From NCBI GenBank assembly GCA_002307095.1, contig DBTO01000285.1, forward strand, positions 1 through 14,411: a stretch of DNA of 14,411 nt, read 5' to 3'. Positions 1 through 6,740 of the stretch are shown here, piece by piece. The notes under the pieces are model-generated. The model worked only from the letters and a program-made list of their open reading frames with translations, was not told the DNA's origin and searched no databases. Positions within the stretch are counted from its first letter, which is position 1. Every line of letters starts with the position of its first letter. The position numbers and the translations under genes were made by a program. The stretch comes from Sulfurospirillum sp. UBA1314. Its GTDB lineage: Bacteria > Campylobacterota > Campylobacteria > Campylobacterales > Sulfurospirillaceae.

Positions 1-1000
1 TCGCCGCTTCGAGTTGAAGTGCCACAGCGGTTGAGAGCGGACTGGCGCAGACATGCGCTTGAACCCCGACGTCATACAGATGCGCCATATCGCAAATCTT
101 TTTCGCTTCCGTGATGCCCCCGCAATTGCCGATATCTGGCTGAATCATCTGTATAGAGCCATTTTCAAAATAAGGTGCAAATCCCCACCTAGAGTAGATG
201 CGTTCGCCCTGAGCAATCGGTATATTGATATGATCGTGGATATATTTATTGATTTTAGGCGTTGGGGTGCAGGGCTCTTCAAAAAGGAAAATGTCGTATT
301 TTTCAACCAAACGACCCAATTGAACCGCCACTTGCGCATCAATATACGAATGGTTTTCCATGATAATATCTACATCTGCCCCAATGGCATCTCTTACCGC
401 CGCGACTCTATTGACGACCATGTTTTTATATTTGGGTGCTAACAGTCTGGTCGTATCTTCACTCGTAAGGCGACGACCTGTTTCATCAAAGGTGAAAAAA
501 TCGATTTTAATCGCGTCATACCCCTGCGCCACTGCAATTTTGGCATACTTCACATAATCTTCAATGCTAGCCGCAATTTCTCTTTTCTCACCCCAGCCAA
601 ACTGCAATTGACTCGCATACGTACGCAGTTTATCGCGCATTTTTCCACCCAAAAGCGCGTAAATTGGCATCTTGAGCGCTTTGCCTTTGATATCCCAAAG
701 CGCAATGTCCAAAGCAGAAATTGCCGAGAAGATGACCGAGCCACCATTTTGTGCCCAAAACGTTGACTTATAGAGTTTTTCCCAGATCACTTCCGTATCA
801 AACGGGTTCATCCCGATGATTAAGGGAGCCAAATCTAATAGCATGCCATGCGCCGCTTTGGCGCCGATGCCATATGCCATCGCCGACTCACCATCGCCGT
901 AAATACCCTCGTTCGTATAAATCCTACACACAATGGGATGCCACCCTTTAGGATTGTCTTCCGCATCCACCGCAATAACATCAATCTTAGTTATTTTCAT
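1..1000 (-). CDS. Mandelate racemase/muconate lactonizing enzyme family protein (probable acid dehydratase), C-terminus cut by window edge
   Basis: My reverse-strand translation is open from the ATG at 1000 to base 1, giving 333 residues. The family usually has about 370-400, so some 40-60 are missing. AGGAG lies 6 nt before the ATG. The fold is that of the enolase superfamily, which abstracts a proton alpha to a carboxylate using bound Mg2+. Visible elements are a capping domain (about 1-120), K165-x-D167 (IKIDF) on the second barrel strand, metal-ligand candidates E215 (MENH), E241 (FEEP) and E266 (QGER), and a D289 (QPDIGN) / H316 (AHVC) dyad spaced 27 residues, as in mandelate racemase. 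D167 replaces the second Lys of the usual KxK, so racemisation is unlikely and a sugar-acid or hydroxy-acid dehydratase is a better guess. The substrate is unknown. It is the fourth gene of the metNIQ operon, 31 bp after metQ, which hints that its substrate is related to the imported solute. Confidence 0.85.
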   Translation of the reverse strand, partial: MKITKIDVIAVDAEDNPKGWHPIVCRIYTNEGIYGDGESAMAYGIGAKAAHGMLLDLAPLIIGMNPFDTEVIWEKLYKSTFWAQNGGSVIFSAISALDIALWDIKGKALKMPIYALLGGKMRDKLRTYASQLQFGWGEKREIAASIEDYVKYAKIAVAQGYDAIKIDFFTFDETGRRLTSEDTTRLLAPKYKNMVVNRVAAVRDAIGADVDIIMENHSYIDAQVAVQLGRLVEKYDIFLFEEPCTPTPKINKYIHDHINIPIAQGERIYSRWGFAPYFENGSIQMIQPDIGNCGGITEAKKICDMAHLYDVGVQAHVCASPLSTAVALQLEAA

Positions 1001-1031
1001 CGTTTGCTCCTCTTCGCATCACCCTACAAGA

Positions 1032-1844
1032 TTAAAATCCTGGGATGCTGCTTCCTTTGTAAATAACATTAATGCCTTCTCTCACTTTTTCAGTGGTATA
1101 AGAAGCCAAAATATCTTTCGCCCATTTTGTGTCTTTATTTTTGTTTGCAATGATAAAACCGACGCCAAATTTATCGGCATCTTGCGATGTCGCAATTTGG
1201 TATTTTGGATCTAGCTTATTGCTCACCGCAAATAACGTAGCCGAAAATGCAGCGTCCGCATCATCCAATGAGGCGATCACTTGATGCACGTGTATTTTAA
1301 AGATTTTAACGTTTTTGGCATTGCTCTCAATGTCTAAATCCGTAGGACTCGTCACGCCCGCCTTTAATTTGATAAAGTTTAACTGCTCCATCATAAATAA
1401 CGAACGTGCCATATTGGACTCATCTTGGGGAATAATGATTTTAGCCCCATCAGGAATCTCGTCTGCTTTGGTATATTTTTTAGAAAACAAGCCAAATGTA
1501 TTTTTATGAATGTACGGTGTTAACATCGCAATGTCGGTTTTATTGCCACTATTGTAGCTGTCCATCCACGGTTTGTGCGGATGCAATGCCACGTCAATTT
1601 CGCCATTTTCGATGGCTTTACACATCGTGGTTGCGTCTTGCAAAACCTTGATGTTCACCTCATAACCTCTTTTTTTGAGATCTTCGATTCCCAATTCAAC
1701 CTCAGGCATTGCCAACGCTGTTGTCGCGATGGTAATGCTTTTTTTCTCAACCGTTGCACTGGTTTTACTTTTGTCATCCGAACATCCAGAAAACAGAAGC
1801 ATACTGCAGGCAACGCCTGCAAGTAACATCACTATTTTTTTCAT
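1032..1844 (-). CDS. metQ: MetQ/NlpA-family ABC transporter substrate-binding lipoprotein
   Basis: This 270-residue protein starts with a lipoprotein signal: MKK, a hydrophobic stretch, then lipobox LFSGC with the acylated Cys at residue 21. The mature part is typical of the NLPA family (PF03180), with ITIATTA near the start, EVELGIEDLKKRGYEV, NGEIDVALHPHKPWMDSYN and DADAAFSATLF. It should sit on the periplasmic face of the inner membrane and pass the ligand to MetI. AAGGAG lies 5 nt before the ATG, and metI ends 11 bp upstream. Known members bind methionine, but related NLPA proteins bind other amino acids or dipeptides. The operon also carries an enolase-superfamily enzyme and shares its promoter module with reductase genes, so the ligand is open. 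The family call is firm; the methionine call is not. Confidence 0.88.
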   Translation of the reverse strand: MKKIVMLLAGVACSMLLFSGCSDDKSKTSATVEKKSITIATTALAMPEVELGIEDLKKRGYEVNIKVLQDATTMCKAIENGEIDVALHPHKPWMDSYNSGNKTDIAMLTPYIHKNTFGLFSKKYTKADEIPDGAKIIIPQDESNMARSLFMMEQLNFIKLKAGVTSPTDLDIESNAKNVKIFKIHVHQVIASLDDADAAFSATLFAVSNKLDPKYQIATSQDADKFGVGFIIANKNKDTKWAKDILASYTTEKVREGINVIYKGSSIPGF

Positions 1845-1855
1845 TTTAACTCCTT

Positions 1856-2518
1856 TTATTTAATGCGTTTATAGACATAATCACCCAATAACTGTATCGC
1901 CAAAACCAAGACGAAGAGGACAATGACGAGCGTGTACATGATTTTATCGTTGAAACTTTGATAGCCGTAAATCAATGCAGACGCACCAATGCCTCCTGCT
2001 CCTAAGGTTCCCGCAATCGTGGTTAAACTCAAAATTTGAATCACCGATAAAACACCGCCATTGACGATGGATGGCAAGGTCGCTGGAATCAAAATTTTGA
2101 AAACAATTTGAAGATTGGTCGCGCCAAACGAACGTGCAGCATCAATGAGATCAAGTGAAACCTCTTTAAAACAGTTCTCAAATATCCGCCCCATAAACGG
2201 TGTTGCAGCAACCGTCAAAGGAAAGAGTGCAGACTCCCAACCGATAACAGAACCCGTGATAAACCGAGTAATCGGCAGAATCGAAATAGCCAAAATGATA
2301 AAGGGAAAAGAGCGTATAAAGCTCACAACGATATTGAGCGTGGCGTAGCATTTTTCATTGGGGGAAAGCCCATGTTTGCCAACCCAAAACAGAGCAATTG
2401 CTAAGCAAAATCCCAAAAGACACGCCAACACGGTCGCGCACAGTACCATTAAAAGGGTCACGCCCATTGACGGAAATATAATTTGAAAGATGATAACGTT
2501 CCATGAATAATCAACCAT
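1856..2518 (-). CDS. metI: Methionine-type ABC transporter permease (MetI)
   Basis: This 220-residue integral membrane protein has about five hydrophobic helices, the usual MetI size and topology. The cytoplasmic coupling (EAA) loop is visible as DAARSFGATNLQIVFKILIP, followed by PSIVNG, which docks onto the MetN ATPase. The strongly hydrophobic segments include residues about 15-45, 60-85 and 195-215. The ATG at 2518 follows TAAGGA with a spacing of about 6 nt. The TAA of metN is part of that ribosome binding site, so the two genes are probably translationally coupled. It forms the channel of the importer with MetN and MetQ. Substrate choice is set mainly by MetQ. Confidence 0.9.
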   Translation of the reverse strand: MVDYSWNVIIFQIIFPSMGVTLLMVLCATVLACLLGFCLAIALFWVGKHGLSPNEKCYATLNIVVSFIRSFPFIILAISILPITRFITGSVIGWESALFPLTVAATPFMGRIFENCFKEVSLDLIDAARSFGATNLQIVFKILIPATLPSIVNGGVLSVIQILSLTTIAGTLGAGGIGASALIYGYQSFNDKIMYTLVIVLFVLVLAIQLLGDYVYKRIK

Positions 2519-2526
2519 TTTTTTCC

Positions 2527-3495
2527 TTACTCACGTTCAATGCGTTTATAATTGAGATGATTTGCATCAAAATAATCCAAAAAATCTTGGTAATCCTCTT
2601 GCGAAACATTTATCACAAAAGCACTCAAAACACCCTCTCGGTAATGGGTCAAACTGCTGTTGATTAATTTATACGGCTTTTTAAGTGATAGCGATAGATC
2701 GGAATGAAACTGCTGTCCAACGGCTTCATCGGTAATCAAAACTTCTATATTGATCCCCGTTTCAGGCAAATTGCACTCCAATATGCCCACAAGATTTTGC
2801 AAGGCTTGGGGTTGTTCTAAAAACACCTCTTTCACATCGCCTGAAACCATGCAGTGCCCATTTTCAAGAATGCTCATTTTCGTACACATCCTGTGAATGA
2901 CCGACATCTGATGCGTCACCATGATGATCGTTATGCCGTATTCTTTGTTCAGTTCTAGTAGCAATTCAAGAATTTCATCCGTCGTTTTAGGATCGAGTGC
3001 GGAAGTCGCTTCATCGCAGAGTAAGATTTTAGGATTCATCACCATCGCTCGTGCAATCGCCACGCGTTGCTTTTGTCCGCCACTAAGATCGCGTGCTTTT
3101 TGGTCTCGTTTACTCTCCAAACCGACGATTTTAAGTAGCTTTTCAATTCGCTCTTTTTGTTCAGGCTTGGGTATGTGCCAGCACTCCAAAGGAATGGCAA
3201 TATTTTCATACACCGTTTTGCGATCGATCAGTGAAAATCCTTGGAAAATCATGCCGATATTTTTGCGCAATTCTCTAAGGCTCTTGTCGTGTAGCGTCGC
3301 AATATCCACACCATCAATAACAATCGATCCGCCCTGAAACGTTTCTAAACCATTGATACATCGAAGCAGTGTCGATTTTCCAGCACCACTGCGCCCGATC
3401 AATCCATAGATGTCGCCATCATCAATCGTAATGTTTATAGAGTTCAATACCTCAGTATCGTGATAACGTTTGTGCAAATTTTCGATGGTGATCAT
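2527..3495 (-). CDS. metN: Methionine-type ABC transporter ATP-binding protein (MetN)
   Basis: This 322-residue ATPase powers the MetI channel. Visible motifs are Walker A GRSGAGKST (34-42), Q-loop Q85, signature LSGGQ (137-141), Walker B ILLCDE (157-162) and the switch His195 in VTHQ. Residues from about 245 to the end form the regulatory C-terminal NIL domain (EVLITDEAVG onwards), which in known MetN proteins binds the substrate and inhibits transport when it accumulates. I start at the ATG at 3495. A TTG at 3513 would add six residues but lies inside the likely ribosome binding region (GGAGAAAG). It is the first gene of the minus-strand operon, read from the promoter module at 3554-3639. 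No SAM-I or S-box riboswitch-like leader was seen, which removes the usual sign of methionine control. Confidence 0.92.
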   Translation of the reverse strand: MITIENLHKRYHDTEVLNSINITIDDGDIYGLIGRSGAGKSTLLRCINGLETFQGGSIVIDGVDIATLHDKSLRELRKNIGMIFQGFSLIDRKTVYENIAIPLECWHIPKPEQKERIEKLLKIVGLESKRDQKARDLSGGQKQRVAIARAMVMNPKILLCDEATSALDPKTTDEILELLLELNKEYGITIIMVTHQMSVIHRMCTKMSILENGHCMVSGDVKEVFLEQPQALQNLVGILECNLPETGINIEVLITDEAVGQQFHSDLSLSLKKPYKLINSSLTHYREGVLSAFVINVSQEDYQDFLDYFDANHLNYKRIERE

Positions 3496-3553
3496 ACGAA
3501 ATGCTTTCTCCAAATGTGTAATGTAATTAAGATTAAGTAGTGACTGTGTAGTG

Positions 3554-3639
3554 TTTACATGTAAAAGATGGAAGCAGAAAAGAGAGGTGCTACTTCATGT
3601 ATGTCTAAGCCTTAGACCAACAGTGTTTGGCGTATTGTA
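3554..3639 (-). promoter_or_regulatory. Promoter/operator module of the metN operon
   Basis: Read on the minus strand: a -10-like TACAAT (3639-3634), 16 bp, the palindrome GTCTAAGGCTTAGAC (3617-3603, 7-bp arms around one base), then the conserved 20-mer ATACATGAAGTAGCACCTCT, a pyrimidine-rich stretch, and TTTACATGTAAA (3565-3554). The two palindromes are centred 50.5 bp apart. If TACAAT is the real -10 box, the operator falls at roughly +10 to +25, the second palindrome is in a leader of about 130 nt, and bound protein would block transcription. No convincing -35 hexamer is seen, as is common in Campylobacterota. The palindromes are certain; the transcription start is inferred. Confidence 0.75.
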
Positions 3640-3681
3640 ATTGAATCTCTTTTAAAATGCGGTTAAAACACAAATGACGAT

Positions 3682-3711
3682 TTAATTGCCCACATCTCCT
3701 CCTGCAATTAA
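3682..3711. repeat. Inverted repeat in the shared divergent upstream region
   Basis: TTAATTG (3682-3688) and CAATTAA (3705-3711) flank CTCCTCC. A weaker outer pair, GGTTAA at 3661 and TTAACC at 3708, overlaps it. This is the centre of the 359-bp gap between metN and the first reductase gene, upstream of both -10 boxes. It could be an activator site serving both directions. The CTCCT, AATT and T-tract order is loosely echoed upstream of the second reductase gene (5248-5286). Otherwise 3640-3734 shows no gene. Confidence 0.35.
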
Positions 3712-3734
3712 CCTTTTTTTAACGCCTCGTAGAT

Positions 3735-3820
3735 TAAAATACCTTAAACGCAGTGAGTCTAAGGCTTAGACATACATGAAGTAGCACCTCTTTTTCCTGC
3801 TCCTCACCTTTACATGTAAA
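3735..3820 (+). promoter_or_regulatory. Promoter/operator module of the first double-cubane-type reductase gene
   Basis: TAAAAT (3735-3740) sits below a T-tract (about 3713-3720) at the -35 position. It is followed 16 bp later by GTCTAAGGCTTAGAC (3757-3771), the 20-mer ATACATGAAGTAGCACCTCT (3772-3791) and TTTACATGTAAA (3809-3820). Spacing matches the metN module base for base although that module points the other way, so the two form a 170-bp inverted repeat between divergent operons. The predicted leader is about 108 nt, ending in an AAGGA ribosome binding site before the ATG at 3855. Confidence 0.75.
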
Positions 3821-3854
3821 CCACACCGCACACATTTTCACACAAGGAAAAACC

Positions 3855-5174
3855 ATGGGTGTTGAACTCCATAAAGATTTATTAGAGAGTATCAATGTTG
3901 ACGTCGAACGTCACGCTAAAATGATGGGAATGGGACTTGAAGGCTATAAAGCGCAATTTATGAGCCAAGCCAATCGTCCCAAAGCGATGGAGTATTTCAA
4001 CTGGTTTATGAGCGAAATCCAAGGACAACGCATCGCCGAGATCAATCAACTAAGAGCGGAAAAAAAACCTGCCGTTGGGGCGTTTTGCATCTTTGTTCCT
4101 GAAGAGATCGTTGTGGGTGCGGGTGGTGTGTGTTACGGTCTGTGTGGCGGTTCCAACGCTACCGTATCTGATGCCGAGAGCGAACTGCCTCGCAATATCT
4201 GCCCCCTCATCAAATCCGCCTACGGCTTCAAGTTACAGCGCACCTGTGCCTACACGCAATCGGCAGATTTTATCTGCGGTGAAACGACCTGTGAGGCGAA
4301 GAAAAAGACGTGGGAACTTTTAAATAAACACCATCCCGTACACGTCATCAACGTTCCGCACATGAAGCGCGAACGTGACCTCAGCATGTGGCAAGAAGAG
4401 ATCAAAGAGTTTAAAGAGCGCATTGAGAGCGTCACGGAGAAAAAACTCACCCTTGCTGAGATGCTCAAAGGAGTGGAGATCATTAACGCCAAGCGTTCTG
4501 CACTGTTGCGCTTAGACGCCCTTCGCTCTCAAAATCCAGACGTCATGCCCATCAGCGGAAAAGATGCGCTGTTTATCTTACAAATGGGCTCGATGGACGA
4601 TGTTGTGCGCTACACCCAAAATGTCAACAACGTCTGCGATGAACTCGAAATCCGCCTGCAAAAAGGCATCAGCGTTTTCCCTAAAAACACACCACGCTTG
4701 ATGGTTTTAGGCACCCCGATCGCCATTCCAAACTGGAAACTTCACACCGCCATCGAGAGTTCAGGCGGATGCGTCATCAACGAAGAGTCTTGCACGGGAC
4801 ACCGCTACTACAAAGACAATGTGAATGTTGAAGGTGTTACCAGCAAAGATGAACTCTACCATCGTTTGATCGAGCGCTACGCCAAAATCGACTGCGCCTG
4901 TTTCACCCCAAACACAGGAAGAGTTGAAAAAATCGTCCAAATGTACAAAGACCGCAAAGCCGATGGCGTCATCTACTACACGCTCTCTTTCTGTCACACC
5001 TACAATGTCGAGTCGCACCTTGTGACCGAAGCACTCGCTAAAGAAAGCATTCCATGCCTCGTAATCGAGTCAGACTACTCGCCTGAAGATGCTGGACAAA
5101 TCAAAACACGCGTGGAAGCCTTTTTGGAGAGCATTGCCTTCAAACAAAAAGCCCAAACGTTCGCGAATAAATAA
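3855..5174 (+). CDS. Double-cubane-cluster-type anaerobic reductase (HgdB/BcrC superfamily), paralog 1
   Basis: This 439-residue protein belongs to the 2-hydroxyglutaryl-CoA dehydratase D-component / benzoyl-CoA reductase superfamily. Members hold low-potential Fe-S clusters and receive electrons from an ATP-driven activator. It has many Cys: 78, 93 and 97 (GGVCYGLCGG), 116 (RNICPLIKSAYG), 131, 141, 146, 261, 306, 313, 347, 349 (IDCACF), 380 and 401. All but C141 are kept in paralog 2. No distinct second (HgdA-like) subunit is present, only a near-identical copy and one activator. That matches the one-subunit double-cubane proteins (C. hydrogenoformans DCCP, E. coli YjiM with YjiL), which probably work as homodimers and reduce small molecules. 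The natural substrate is unknown. AAGGA precedes the ATG. After the stop, overlapping as TAATG, ATGTTCTGA resembles a dead start of an activator gene. Confidence 0.82.
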   Translation: MGVELHKDLLESINVDVERHAKMMGMGLEGYKAQFMSQANRPKAMEYFNWFMSEIQGQRIAEINQLRAEKKPAVGAFCIFVPEEIVVGAGGVCYGLCGGSNATVSDAESELPRNICPLIKSAYGFKLQRTCAYTQSADFICGETTCEAKKKTWELLNKHHPVHVINVPHMKRERDLSMWQEEIKEFKERIESVTEKKLTLAEMLKGVEIINAKRSALLRLDALRSQNPDVMPISGKDALFILQMGSMDDVVRYTQNVNNVCDELEIRLQKGISVFPKNTPRLMVLGTPIAIPNWKLHTAIESSGGCVINEESCTGHRYYKDNVNVEGVTSKDELYHRLIERYAKIDCACFTPNTGRVEKIVQMYKDRKADGVIYYTLSFCHTYNVESHLVTEALAKESIPCLVIESDYSPEDAGQIKTRVEAFLESIAFKQKAQTFANK

Positions 5175-5186
5175 TGTTCTGAAATC

Positions 5187-5198
5187 GTTACATGTAAC
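5187..5198. repeat. Iterated palindrome copy, variant GTTACATGTAAC
   Basis: A perfect 12-bp palindrome 12 bp after the stop of the first reductase gene. Both outer bases differ from the consensus (G and C for T and A), yet the symmetry is kept. Paired change at both ends suggests selection on symmetry rather than on the sequence alone. Confidence 0.7.
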
Positions 5199-5219
5199 AC
5201 TGAAAAAGGTGGGTGCATT

Positions 5220-5286
5220 GGAGGAAAATTCGCGATAAACGGAGAAATTTCCTCCTAATTTGGTAAAAGATATTTTACCTCTTTTT
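5220..5286 (+). terminator. Possible weak terminator and inverted repeat region
   Basis: Two hairpins lie downstream of the first reductase gene: GGAGGAAA (5220-5227) with TTTCCTCC (5248-5255), and GGTAAAA (5262-5268), loop GATA, TTTTACC (5273-5279), followed by TCTTTTT (5280-5286). The second has the layout of an intrinsic terminator, but its stem is AT-rich. Its T-tract may also serve as the -35 side of the next promoter. Confidence 0.4.
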
Positions 5287-5300
5287 AATGTTAAGCAGAT

Positions 5301-5386
5301 TACAATACTTTAAACGCTGTTGGTCTAAGGCTTAGATATACATGAAGTAGCACCTCTTTTTTTCTGCTGACCGCTTTACATGTAAA
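5301..5386 (+). promoter_or_regulatory. Promoter/operator module of the second reductase gene
   Basis: TACAAT (5301-5306), 16 bp, GTCTAAGGCTTAGAT (5323-5337, one mismatch in the last base), the same invariant 20-mer (5338-5357), a T-rich stretch and TTTACATGTAAA (5375-5386). Centre spacing is again 50.5 bp. Similarity with the first reductase promoter continues to the ATG (for example TTTCACAAGGAAA), so gene and promoter were duplicated together. The leader would be about 108 nt. Confidence 0.75.
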
Positions 5387-5420
5387 CCCTCACAGCACTA
5401 TATTTTCACAAGGAAACAGA

Positions 5421-6740
5421 ATGGGTGTTGAACTCCACAAAGATTTATTAAGCAGTATTGGTGTTGACGTTGAGCGTCATGCAAAGATGATGGGTATGGG
5501 GCTTGCAGGCTATCAAGCGGGTTTTATGAGCCAACCCAATCGCCCCAAAGCGATGGCGTATTTTGACTGGTTTATGAGTGAAATTCAAGCAGAGCGTATT
5601 GCTGAGATTAACGCGCTTAAAGCGCAAAAAAAACCTGCCATTGGTACGTTTTGTATCTTCGTTCCTGAAGAGATCGTCGTCGGTGCAGGCGGAGCCTGTT
5701 TTGGACTGTGCGGCGGAGCAAACCCACCTATCGCCGATGCGGAGAGCGAACTGCCTCGTAACATCTGCCCACTCATCAAATCAGCCTATGGCTTTAAACT
5801 CCAACACACCTGTGCGTATACGCAATCAGCCGATTTTATCTACGGTGAAACCACCTGTGAAGCGAAGAAAAAAACATGGGAACTTTTAGGCAAACATCAT
5901 CCTGTGCATGTCATGAACATACCGCATATGAAGCGTGAGAAAGACCTTAAAATGTGGCAAGAAGAGATCAAAGAGTTTAAAGAGCACATCGAAGAGGTCA
6001 GTGAGCGCAAACTGAGCCTTGCGGAGATGCTTGAAGGTGTCAAGCTCATCAACGCCAAACGTGACGCGATGAAACGTCTTGATACCCTTCGTGGCATGCA
6101 CCCAGACATCATGCCTATCAGCGGTAAAGACGCACTTTTCATCAGCCAAATGAGCTTTTTAGATGACCCAAAACGCTTTACGCAAAAAGTGAATGAACTT
6201 TGCGATGAGCTTGACGAGCGCATTAAAAACAAGGTGAGCGTGTTTCCTGAAAACACCCCTCGCATCATGGTTTTAGGCACACCTATTGCGCCACCAAACT
6301 GGAAACTTCACACGGCGGTTGAGGGCTCAGGGGCGTGCATCATCAACGAAGAAGGGTGCATCGGTCATCGTTACTTTAAAGACAATGTGGACATCGAAGG
6401 TGTTCAAGACGAAGACGAGCTTTACGCGCGTTTGATGCAACGCTACTCCAAAATCGACTGCGCCTGTTTCACGCCAAATACAGGAAGAACCGACAAAATC
6501 GTCCAAATGTACAAAGACCGCAAAGCCGATGGCGTCATCTACTACACCCTCTCTTTCTGCCACACGTACAATGTCGAATCGCACCTTGTCACCGAAGCAC
6601 TCGCAAAAGAAGGCATTCCGTGTCTTGTTATCGAGTCGGATTATTCCCCTGAAGATGCAGGACAGATCAAAACCCGTGTGGAAGCCTTTTTGGAGAGCAT
6701 TACCTTTAAACAAAAAGCTGAAGCGTTCGCGAACAAATAA
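5421..6740 (+). CDS. Double-cubane-cluster-type anaerobic reductase (HgdB/BcrC superfamily), paralog 2
   Basis: This 439-residue protein aligns without gaps to paralog 1; I count 87 differences, about 80 % identity. Divergence is uneven: residues 201-350 differ at 47 of 150 sites, while the last 89 differ at 6. All cysteines of paralog 1 are kept except C141, which is Tyr here, so that residue is not a required cluster ligand. Shared landmarks include PEEIVVGAGG, ESELPRNICPLIKSAYG, MPISGKDALF, RIMVLGTPIA and VIESDYSPEDAGQIKTR. The stop overlaps the activator start by one base, so this copy and its activator are translationally coupled and probably work together. It may form homodimers or mixed dimers with paralog 1. 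AAGGA lies before the ATG. A role as a CoA-ester dehydratase subunit cannot be excluded but is less likely without a second subunit type. Confidence 0.82.
   Translation: MGVELHKDLLSSIGVDVERHAKMMGMGLAGYQAGFMSQPNRPKAMAYFDWFMSEIQAERIAEINALKAQKKPAIGTFCIFVPEEIVVGAGGACFGLCGGANPPIADAESELPRNICPLIKSAYGFKLQHTCAYTQSADFIYGETTCEAKKKTWELLGKHHPVHVMNIPHMKREKDLKMWQEEIKEFKEHIEEVSERKLSLAEMLEGVKLINAKRDAMKRLDTLRGMHPDIMPISGKDALFISQMSFLDDPKRFTQKVNELCDELDERIKNKVSVFPENTPRIMVLGTPIAPPNWKLHTAVEGSGACIINEEGCIGHRYFKDNVDIEGVQDEDELYARLMQRYSKIDCACFTPNTGRTDKIVQMYKDRKADGVIYYTLSFCHTYNVESHLVTEALAKEGIPCLVIESDYSPEDAGQIKTRVEAFLESITFKQKAEAFANK

Noticed and set aside
53..442. Plus-strand 129-codon frame at the left edge
   Set aside because: It is antisense to the enolase-superfamily gene, whose motifs and unbroken 333-codon frame are convincing.
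2921..3337. 138-codon reading frame antisense to metN
   Set aside because: It lies fully inside a gene with all ATPase motifs, has no ribosome binding site of note and a Ser/Ile/Arg-rich shadow composition. Similar antisense frames opposite the reductase and aspartase genes were dropped for the same reason.
3496..3640. SAM or methionine riboswitch upstream of metN
   Set aside because: No K-turn or conserved S-box-like core was seen. The conserved leader elements are shared with the reductase genes and follow a different pattern.
3782..3800. Sigma-54 promoter in the conserved GTAGCACCTCTTTTTCCTGC
   Set aside because: It resembles TGGCAC-N5-TTGC, but the first G of the essential GG is A, and GC is not at the right distance in any of the three copies.
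5262..5286. Strong terminator separating the two reductase genes
   Set aside because: The stem is only 7 bp and AT-rich, so it is listed as weak; read-through into the second gene is possible.
3554..5386. CRISPR array or mobile-element ends suggested by the repeated promoter blocks
   Set aside because: There are only three copies at irregular distances, always in the same position relative to a gene start, with no transposase or Cas gene. Promoter duplication and shared regulation explain them.
3855..6740. The two HgdB-like genes as the alpha and beta subunits of a 2-hydroxyacyl-CoA dehydratase
   Set aside because: They are the same length, align without gaps and are about 80 % identical, each with its own promoter. 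HgdA and HgdB subunits are far more divergent. Duplicated one-subunit double-cubane-type proteins fit better.
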